Part shown: piece by piece, positions 39,319 to 44,620 of the stretch | How the letters are laid out: each line of letters opens with the position of its first letter | Position numbering within the stretch: position 1 is the stretch's first letter | Assembly: GCA_031271905.1 (NCBI GenBank) | Contig: JAISUT010000006.1 | Location: forward strand, 1 to 44,620 | Reading direction: 5' to 3' | DNA length: 44,620 bases | From: Acidobacteriota bacterium | GTDB taxonomy: Bacteria > Acidobacteriota > UBA6911 | The notes under the pieces: model-generated | The model's input: the letters and a program-made list of their open reading frames with translations, nothing else | What the model was told of the DNA's origin: nothing | The model's database searches: none | Made by a program: the position numbers and the translations under genes

Positions 39319-40062
39319 TTACCCTTCGCCGATCTCCGACTCGTCCACGTCGAAGTCAGACCAGACGTTTTGGATGTCCTCGTGGTCTTCGAGCGTGTCC
39401 ATGAGCTTGAGCATCGTCTGGGCGTTCTTGCCTTCGAGCTTGACGTAGTTTTGCGGGATCATCGAGATCTCCGCCTCGGTCGTCGCGATACCCGCCGCCT
39501 CCAACGCCGCGCGCACGGCGTCGAAGCTCTCCGGCGCGCTCAGGATCTCGAAGTTGTCGCCGTCCTCGCGCACGTCGTCGGCACCCGCCTCGATGGCGAC
39601 CTCCATCAGCTTCTCCTCGTCGGCGGCGGAGCCCTCGACGACGAAGTACCCCTTGCGCTCGAACTTCCAGGCGACGCTCCCGTTCGCCCCCAGGTTCCCG
39701 CCGTTCTTGTCCAACAGGTGGCGCAGCTCGGAGACCGTGCGGTTCTTGTTGTCGGTCAGGGTGCGCATGATGATGGCGACGCCGCCCGGCCCGTACCCTT
39801 CGTAGGTGATGTCCTCGTAGGTGACGCCCGGCAGCTCCCCCGTGCCGCGCATGATCGCCTTCTTGATGTTGTCGGCGGGCATGTTGTTCGCCTTCGCGGT
39901 CGAGACCGCCAGCCTCAGCCGGGGGTTGGAATCGATGTCGCCGCCGCCGTTGCGCGCCGCGACCGTCATCTCCTTGATCAGGCGCGTGAATATCCGGCCG
40001 CGCTTGGAATCGGTCGCAGCCTTCTTATGCTTGATGGAATGCCACTTTGAATGACCTGACAT
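39319..40062 (-). CDS. yebC: YebC/PmpR-family protein (TACO1 type)
   Basis: The 247-aa protein has the family N-terminus MSGHSKWHSIKHKKAATDSKRG and the GPGGVAIIMRTLTDNKNRT core. Members act as transcriptional regulators or help translation of proline stretches; which applies here cannot be told. ATG 40062 has AAGGAGT upstream; the longer opening at 40167 has no homology. It is divergent from pyrE with overlapping promoter regions. Confidence 0.96.
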   Translation of the reverse strand: MSGHSKWHSIKHKKAATDSKRGRIFTRLIKEMTVAARNGGGDIDSNPRLRLAVSTAKANNMPADNIKKAIMRGTGELPGVTYEDITYEGYGPGGVAIIMRTLTDNKNRTVSELRHLLDKNGGNLGANGSVAWKFERKGYFVVEGSAADEEKLMEVAIEAGADDVREDGDNFEILSAPESFDAVRAALEAAGIATTEAEISMIPQNYVKLEGKNAQTMLKLMDTLEDHEDIQNVWSDFDVDESEIGEG

Positions 40063-40075
40063 AAAAATGACTCCT

Positions 40076-40103
40076 TTGCCAAGAGAATTCGGTATTCTAT
40101 CAT
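40076..40103 (+). promoter_or_regulatory. promoter of pyrE
   Basis: TTGCCA (40076-40081) and TATCAT (40098-40103) are separated by 16 nt, 78 nt before pyrE. The complementary strand of the same stretch gives TATGAT/TAGAAT boxes for yebC, so the divergent promoters overlap. Confidence 0.45.
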
Positions 40104-40181
40104 AACTCCCGCCGCCGCATAAGACATTGTGCGCGTCGCGGCGGGGGAAACGCGATTTTTCTGACAAAGGGGTTTTGCCGT

Positions 40182-40763
40182 ATGACCATGACGCAAGATG
40201 AAGTGCTGGACATCTTCAAGAGATCCAACGCCCTGTTGGAGGGGCATTTCCGGCTCACCTCGGGCCTGCACAGCGAGCGCTACCTGCAATGCGCGCTGGT
40301 GCTGCAAAACCCCGGGGACGCCTTGCGGCTCGGCGCGGCGCTGGCGGAGAAGCTCGTCGGGCTGGCGGGAAAGCCGGACCTGGTCATCGCCCCCGCCCTC
40401 GGCGGCATCTTGGTGGCGCACGAGGTCGCCCGCGCCGCAGGGGTGCGCGGCGTCTTCGCCGAGCGGCAGGACGGCGCGCTGCGGCTGCGGCGCGGCTTCG
40501 AGATCCGCCCCGGCGAGAAGGCGTTCGTCGTGGAGGACGTCGTCACGACCGGCGGCTCCACCAAGGAGACGATGGAGGTGGTCGCCGCCGCGGGGGGCGT
40601 CGTCATCGCCGCCGGGTCGCTCATCGACCGGAGCGGCGGGCGCACGGACCTGGGCGTGCCGCGCGCGGCGCTGGCGGTGCTGGACGTGCCGACATTCGCG
40701 CCGGAGGAATGCCCCCTGTGCAAGGCCGGGAGCCAGGCGGTCAAGCCCGGCAGCCGTGCATAA
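40182..40763 (+). CDS. pyrE: orotate phosphoribosyltransferase
   Basis: The 193-aa enzyme converts orotate and PRPP to OMP. The PRPP loop VVEDVVTTGGS is at about 115-125 and GHFRLTSGLHSERYLQCA begins the fold. ATG 40182 has AAAGGGG upstream. The C-terminal CPLCKAG resembles longer archaeal/bacterial PyrE forms. It begins a rightward run with truA, uppS, cdsA and dxr. Confidence 0.95.
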   Translation: MTMTQDEVLDIFKRSNALLEGHFRLTSGLHSERYLQCALVLQNPGDALRLGAALAEKLVGLAGKPDLVIAPALGGILVAHEVARAAGVRGVFAERQDGALRLRRGFEIRPGEKAFVVEDVVTTGGSTKETMEVVAAAGGVVIAAGSLIDRSGGRTDLGVPRAALAVLDVPTFAPEECPLCKAGSQAVKPGSRA

Positions 40764-40779
40764 GGGGGGGCGGGCGGCC

Positions 40780-41541
40780 GTGGCGGCCGAACGCCGGCGC
40801 AACGTCCGGCTGACAATCGCCTTCGACGGCGCGGCGTACCGGGGCTGGCAGATCCAGCCCGACGCGCCCACCGTCCAAGGGGAGGTCTCCGCCGTCCTCG
40901 GGAGGATCACGGGCGAGGCCGTGGCTTTGAAGGGGAGCGGTCGCACCGACTCCGGCACCCACGCGCGGGGGCTGGTCGCCAACTTCTCCACCGGATCGAT
41001 GCTCCCCGCCGCGCAGATCCGCCGGGCGTGCAACGCCATGTTGCCGCGCGACATCCGCATCCTCGGGGCGCGGGACGCCGACCCCGGCTTTCACGCCCGC
41101 AAGAGCGCGCGCTCGAAGACCTACCGCTACCAAGTCTATGGCGGGGCGGTGCTGCCCCCGCACCTGCGGCGCGAGTACTTCCACTTCCCTTTCCCGCTGG
41201 ACTACGCCCGGATGCGGGAGGCGGCGGCGCTGTTCGTGGGCGAGCACGATTTCGCCGCCTACGCCAAGACCGGCTCTGCCGCCGCCGGCTCCCCCGCGGG
41301 CACCGTGCGGAAGGTCTTCCGTTGCGACCTCAAACGGACGGGGGCGCGCCTCCACCTGACGGTCGAGGGGGACGGCTTCCTGCACCACATGGTGCGAAAC
41401 ATGGCGGGGACGCTTCTGGAGGTCGGGCGCGGGCAGATCGACCTCGGGGGTTTCGCCGCGCTTTTCGACAAGCGGGACCGCACGCAGGCGGGTTTCACCG
41501 CCCCCGCCCACGGGCTCATCCTGGTGAAAGTCACATACTGA
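40780..41541 (+). CDS. truA: tRNA pseudouridine(38-40) synthase
   Basis: The 253-aa enzyme carries the catalytic aspartate in GSGRTDSGTHARG (about D57), FDGAAYRGWQIQP at the N-terminus, and GDGFLHHMVRNMAGTLLEVG. The start is taken at GTG 40780, preceded by a long G run in AAGGGGGGGCGG; GTG 40756, overlapping the pyrE stop, is an alternative adding eight residues. Confidence 0.94.
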   Translation: MAAERRRNVRLTIAFDGAAYRGWQIQPDAPTVQGEVSAVLGRITGEAVALKGSGRTDSGTHARGLVANFSTGSMLPAAQIRRACNAMLPRDIRILGARDADPGFHARKSARSKTYRYQVYGGAVLPPHLRREYFHFPFPLDYARMREAAALFVGEHDFAAYAKTGSAAAGSPAGTVRKVFRCDLKRTGARLHLTVEGDGFLHHMVRNMAGTLLEVGRGQIDLGGFAALFDKRDRTQAGFTAPAHGLILVKVTY

Positions 41542-41584
41542 GCATGCCCCGTGCATTTCCGGCGTCTCACGGGGGATTCTCTGC

Positions 41585-41590
41585 TATCAT
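41585..41590 (+). promoter_or_regulatory. extended -10 promoter before uppS
   Basis: TGC-TATCAT forms an extended -10 at 41582-41590, 25 nt before the uppS start and in a short AT-rich interval; no clear -35 is seen. Confidence 0.33.
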
Positions 41591-41615
41591 ATTTGATTTT
41601 TGGAGAAGACGCGGC

Positions 41616-42377
41616 ATGCGGCTTGACGGCTTTGTCGAACCCGGAAGCGAGGAGGTTGCGCTCTTGGAGTCCTTGGACGCCGGACGCCTGCCCAGGCACA
41701 TCGCCGTCATCATGGACGGCAACGGGCGCTGGGCTGGGCAGCGCATGCTCCCGCGCGTCATGGGACACCGCGCCGGCATCGACTCCGTACGGGAGATCGT
41801 CGAGGACACGCGACGGCTCGGCATCGGCGCGCTCACCCTGTACGCCTTCTCCACCGAGAACTGGAAGCGCCCCAAGGCGGAGGTCCGCACGCTCATGCGC
41901 CTGCTCAAGGAGTTCATCCGCAAGGAGATGCGCCGGGTTCACGAGAACAACATAAGATTCCAGGCCATCGGCAGGGTGCGCGAACTGGACGAGTCGGTGC
42001 AGGGGGAGCTGCGGCGCTTCGAGGAGCTGACCGCCGGCAACACCGGCATGGTGCTCAACGTGGCGCTCAACTACAGCGGGCGGGCGGAGCTGACCGACGC
42101 ATGCAACCGCCTGATCGCCGAACGCGCCCGCGCGGGGGATGCGTCCGAGGTGGACGAGGACGCCATCGCCGGCGCGTTGTACACGGCGGGCCTGCCCGAC
42201 CCCGACCTGTTGATACGGACCAGCGGCGAGGTGCGCATCAGCAACTTCCTGCTGTGGCAGATCGCCTACGCCGAGATATACATCACCCCGACCTTCTGGC
42301 CCGACTTCCGCCGGCGGCACCTCTTGGAGGCGCTCGTGGAGTACCAGCGCCGCGACCGCCGCTACGGGGGGATATAG
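41616..42377 (+). CDS. uppS: undecaprenyl diphosphate synthase (isoprenyl transferase)
   Basis: The 253-aa cis-prenyltransferase makes the lipid carrier for peptidoglycan. HIAVIMDGNGRWA (D34), GHRAGIDSVREIVED, YAFSTENWKRPKAEV and DLLIRTSGEVRISNFLLWQIAYAE are all present. ATG 41616 has GGAGAAG spaced 7 nt. It is followed by cdsA 5 nt later. Confidence 0.97.
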   Translation: MRLDGFVEPGSEEVALLESLDAGRLPRHIAVIMDGNGRWAGQRMLPRVMGHRAGIDSVREIVEDTRRLGIGALTLYAFSTENWKRPKAEVRTLMRLLKEFIRKEMRRVHENNIRFQAIGRVRELDESVQGELRRFEELTAGNTGMVLNVALNYSGRAELTDACNRLIAERARAGDASEVDEDAIAGALYTAGLPDPDLLIRTSGEVRISNFLLWQIAYAEIYITPTFWPDFRRRHLLEALVEYQRRDRRYGGI

Positions 42378-42382
42378 CCGAG

Positions 42383-43231
42383 ATGAAAAGAACCCTGTCC
42401 GCGCTCGTCCTGGTCCCCGTCGCCATCCTGGTGGTGGTCTACGCCCCCCCCGCCGTCTACCTGGTCGGCGTCGGCGTGCTCGGCTCGCTCTGCCTGCACG
42501 AGTATTTCGGGCTCATGAAGAACATGGGGGTCAGGGTCCGCCCCGCGTTCGGCTTCGCGGCATTCTGGTTCCTGCTGGTCGCGCTCCAACCCGCCCCCCC
42601 CGCCCTGCCCTGGCTCGCGTCCCGGCATGAGGGCCTGCCCCTCCCCGCCCTTTTGGCGGTGTTGGTCGCGGCATTCCTCGTCAACATGTGGCGCCCCGCC
42701 CTGCCCGTCCGCGACCGCGCGCAGGCGTTGCTTGCGGACGCCTTGGGGGTCTTCTATTTCGCGATCTTCCTCTCCCCGGTGGTCGCCGTGCGCTACGGGT
42801 TCGACGCGCCTGCGGACGCCCCCGTCGGCATGCCGTGGACCGTCACGCTATTGGCGGCCGTCTGGGCGGGGGACACGGGGGCGCTGGCGGTCGGCAAGAC
42901 GTGGGGCCGCACCCCCTTCGCGCCGTTGCTCAGCCCGAAGAAGAGCTACGAGGGGGCGGCGGGGGGATTGCTGGCGGGCGTCTTGGTCGCCGCCGTGCTG
43001 CAACGTTTCCTTTTCCCCGTCCTGCCGCTGGGGCATGTGGTCGCCGTCGCGGCGCTCGCCGGCGTCTTCGGGCAGCTCGGCGACCTGGGCGAGTCGATGC
43101 TGAAACGGGCGGCGGAGGTCAAGGACAGCTCCCGGTTGATCCCCGGCCACGGCGGCGCGCTCGACCGCATGGACAGCCTGCTGTTCGCGTTCCCCATGCT
43201 TTACGTCTACCTGTTTTTCCTCTATCGGTGA
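42383..43231 (+). CDS. cdsA: phosphatidate cytidylyltransferase
   Basis: The 282-aa integral membrane enzyme makes CDP-diacylglycerol. There are about seven hydrophobic segments and the C-terminal signature SPKKSYEG...DLGESMLKRAAEVKDSS, then IPGHGGALDRMDSLLF. ATG 42383 is 5 nt after the uppS stop, indicating coupling. Confidence 0.95.
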   Translation: MKRTLSALVLVPVAILVVVYAPPAVYLVGVGVLGSLCLHEYFGLMKNMGVRVRPAFGFAAFWFLLVALQPAPPALPWLASRHEGLPLPALLAVLVAAFLVNMWRPALPVRDRAQALLADALGVFYFAIFLSPVVAVRYGFDAPADAPVGMPWTVTLLAAVWAGDTGALAVGKTWGRTPFAPLLSPKKSYEGAAGGLLAGVLVAAVLQRFLFPVLPLGHVVAVAALAGVFGQLGDLGESMLKRAAEVKDSSRLIPGHGGALDRMDSLLFAFPMLYVYLFFLYR

Positions 43232-43273
43232 GAATCCAACGACCTAATATTCACCTGAAGATTTGGATGGCAA

Positions 43274-44431
43274 ATGAAAGTCCTTTCCGTACTAGGTTCC
43301 ACAGGCTCCATCGGCACCAACACCCTCAAACTCGTCAAGGAGTTCCCCGACGACTTCCGCGTGGAGGGTCTGGCGGCGGGGCATAACGCGGCTCTCCTTG
43401 CGGAGCAGGTCGAGGCGGTGCGCCCGCGCATCGTCTCCAGCGGCGACGAGAAGGTCTCCGCCGAGGTGCAGGGGCTGTTGCGCCAACGCGGCTACGACAT
43501 GGCGGCGACCCGCTTCACGCACGGCGTCGAGGGGAACGTCGAGGTCGCCTGCCACCCCGGGTGCGAGATGGTGCTCTCGGCGATCTCCGGCGGCGCGGGC
43601 CTCCTTCCCACCTACCGCGCGCTCGAAAGCGGCAAGGGCATCGCCTTGGCGAACAAGGAGACGATGGTGATGGCGGGCGAGCTGATGATGCGCAAGTCGC
43701 TGGAGAAGAACCTGCCCATCCTGCCGGTGGACAGCGAGCACAACGCCATCCACCAGTGTCTGCGCGGCGGCGAGGGGAAAGAGGTGCGCCGCCTGATACT
43801 GACCGCGTCCGGCGGTCCGTTCCGCACGACGCCGAAGGAGAAGTTCTCCGAGATCACGCTCGCCGACGCGCTGAAGCACCCCACCTGGAACATGGGGCGC
43901 AAGATCACCATCGACTCGGCGACGCTGATGAACAAGGGGCTGGAGGTGATCGAGGCGGCGCGGCTCTTCGGCGTCGGGGCGGAGCGCATCTCCGTCGTCG
44001 TGCATCCGCAGTCGGTCGTCCACTCCATGGTGGAATACGTGGACGGCTCGATGCTGGCGCAACTGGGGGTGACCGACATGCGCCTCCCCATCCAGTACGC
44101 GCTGACCTGGCCGGAGCGGTGGACGACCCCCTTGGAGCGCTTGGACATATACAAGCTCCCGTCGCTCGAGTTCTTCGAGCCGGACATGGACAAGTTCCCC
44201 TGCCTGGGGCTCGCCTACGAGGCGTTGCGCGCCGGGGGGACGGCGCCCGCGGTGCTGAACGCCGCCAACGAGGTCGCCGTGGAGGCGTTCCTCGGCGAGC
44301 GGCTGGCCTTCACGGACATCCCGCGCATCATCCGGGCGGTGCTTCGCGCGCACACGCCCCGCCCCGCGGACGAGTTGGAGACCGTCCTTGAGGCAGACGC
44401 CTGGGCGCGCGAGGCGGCGAGGGGAATGTAG
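43274..44431 (+). CDS. dxr: 1-deoxy-D-xylulose 5-phosphate reductoisomerase
   Basis: The 385-aa enzyme catalyses the committed step of the MEP isoprenoid pathway. NADPH-binding GSTGSIG is at 8-14, GIALANKETMVMAG, the metal-binding PVDSEHNAI and LTASGGPFR, and MNKGLEVIEA are present. The C-terminus appears complete. In many bacteria rseP follows; here a truncated phosphatase reading frame follows directly, in the same frame after the TAG. Confidence 0.97.
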   Translation: MKVLSVLGSTGSIGTNTLKLVKEFPDDFRVEGLAAGHNAALLAEQVEAVRPRIVSSGDEKVSAEVQGLLRQRGYDMAATRFTHGVEGNVEVACHPGCEMVLSAISGGAGLLPTYRALESGKGIALANKETMVMAGELMMRKSLEKNLPILPVDSEHNAIHQCLRGGEGKEVRRLILTASGGPFRTTPKEKFSEITLADALKHPTWNMGRKITIDSATLMNKGLEVIEAARLFGVGAERISVVVHPQSVVHSMVEYVDGSMLAQLGVTDMRLPIQYALTWPERWTTPLERLDIYKLPSLEFFEPDMDKFPCLGLAYEALRAGGTAPAVLNAANEVAVEAFLGERLAFTDIPRIIRAVLRAHTPRPADELETVLEADAWAREAARGM

Positions 44432-44512
44432 GGCGAGCCGAGGCCGCGCCGCGCACGCCCTGCTCCCGGCGCAGACGGCGCGGAACCGTCCCGATTTGGA
44501 ACCGCGATTCAA

Positions 44513-44620
44513 ACCTATTCCCTCGACAACCCGGTGACCGACAGCGCGGCGGGCGCCACGGCGCTGGCGACGGGGAACAAAACCAACAACGGGCAGATCG
44601 GAAGGATAGGCGCCGAGGAT
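44513..44620 (+). pseudogene. 5'-truncated alkaline phosphatase fragment
   Basis: Codons from 44513 encode TYSLDNPVTDSAAGATALAT followed by a lysine-Thr-Asn-Asn-Gly segment, the active-site serine motif of PhoA-type alkaline phosphatases. The metal-binding GDGMG motif, normally about 50 residues earlier, and the signal peptide are missing. Only 27 codons separate the motif from the dxr stop at 44429-44431, and none of them is ATG, GTG or TTG in this frame. The frame is open to the window edge. It is either a gene remnant fused behind dxr by rearrangement, or an assembly junction near 44500. Confidence 0.62.

Overview
The window reads as chromosome of a GC-rich, Gram-negative-type (diderm), probably anaerobic bacterium. 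The diderm signs are a lipobox-bearing membrane-fusion protein, an RND pump and a TolC-type outer-membrane channel. The anaerobe signs are a molybdenum aldehyde oxidoreductase of the Desulfovibrio gigas MOP type, a tungsten-type aldehyde:ferredoxin oxidoreductase (AOR), and an NifU/IscU-like plus cysteine desulfurase pair. RNase J, type I MurB and Thermus-like RuvC active-site residues fit several phyla (Deltaproteobacteria-like, Acidobacteriota and others), and I cannot assign the organism from sequence reading alone. Nearly all genes have strongly GC-biased third positions, which creates very long antisense open frames that are not genes.

Layout. 1-26 is the first few codons of a leftward gene, possibly a flagellin. 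255-2328 is a leftward sulfur operon: a SufS-like desulfurase, an IscU-like scaffold lacking the third ligand pair, and an unknown small Cys-rich protein. 2369-2934 is a VapBC toxin-antitoxin pair with a good promoter and an apparently leaderless mRNA. 3076-9322 is a molybdo/tungsto-enzyme region: mop runs leftward and is divergent from a rightward aor - MoaD-like - HTH/PBP-like regulator cassette, with a 465-bp intergenic region carrying three copies of a CGYCAGAT motif. 9472-14367 encodes a very large exported protein with three predicted beta-propellers. 14400-18438 holds rpsO, pnp and an orphan larB, with two copies of a dispersed terminal-inverted-repeat element flanking rpsO and several hairpins in front of pnp. 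18454-22080 is a c-di-GMP locus: hemerythrin plus EAL phosphodiesterase, divergent from a dCache-GGDEF cyclase.

22113-27393 carries ftsK, RNase J and murB leftward. 27550-31470 carries a HerA-like ATPase, a radical SAM protein of the UDG-linked family (no UDG seen here), and an exported acetoacetate-decarboxylase-family protein. 31590-38467 is a leftward efflux operon tetR - membrane fusion protein - RND permease fused in frame to TolC. Its promoter has a perfect 16-bp palindrome over the -35/-10 spacer. A third copy of the dispersed repeat (38601-38709) separates it from yebC-ruvC. 40182-44431 is a rightward housekeeping run, pyrE-truA-uppS-cdsA-dxr (nucleotide, tRNA, undecaprenyl, phospholipid and isoprenoid synthesis). 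The window ends in a 5'-truncated alkaline phosphatase fragment directly behind dxr.

Most notable: the RND-TolC fusion with an internal signal-peptide-like segment, the three-copy mobile-like repeat bracketing rpsO, the shared motif set between the molybdenum and tungsten aldehyde oxidoreductases, the variant sulfur-transfer operon beside them, and the phosphatase remnant.
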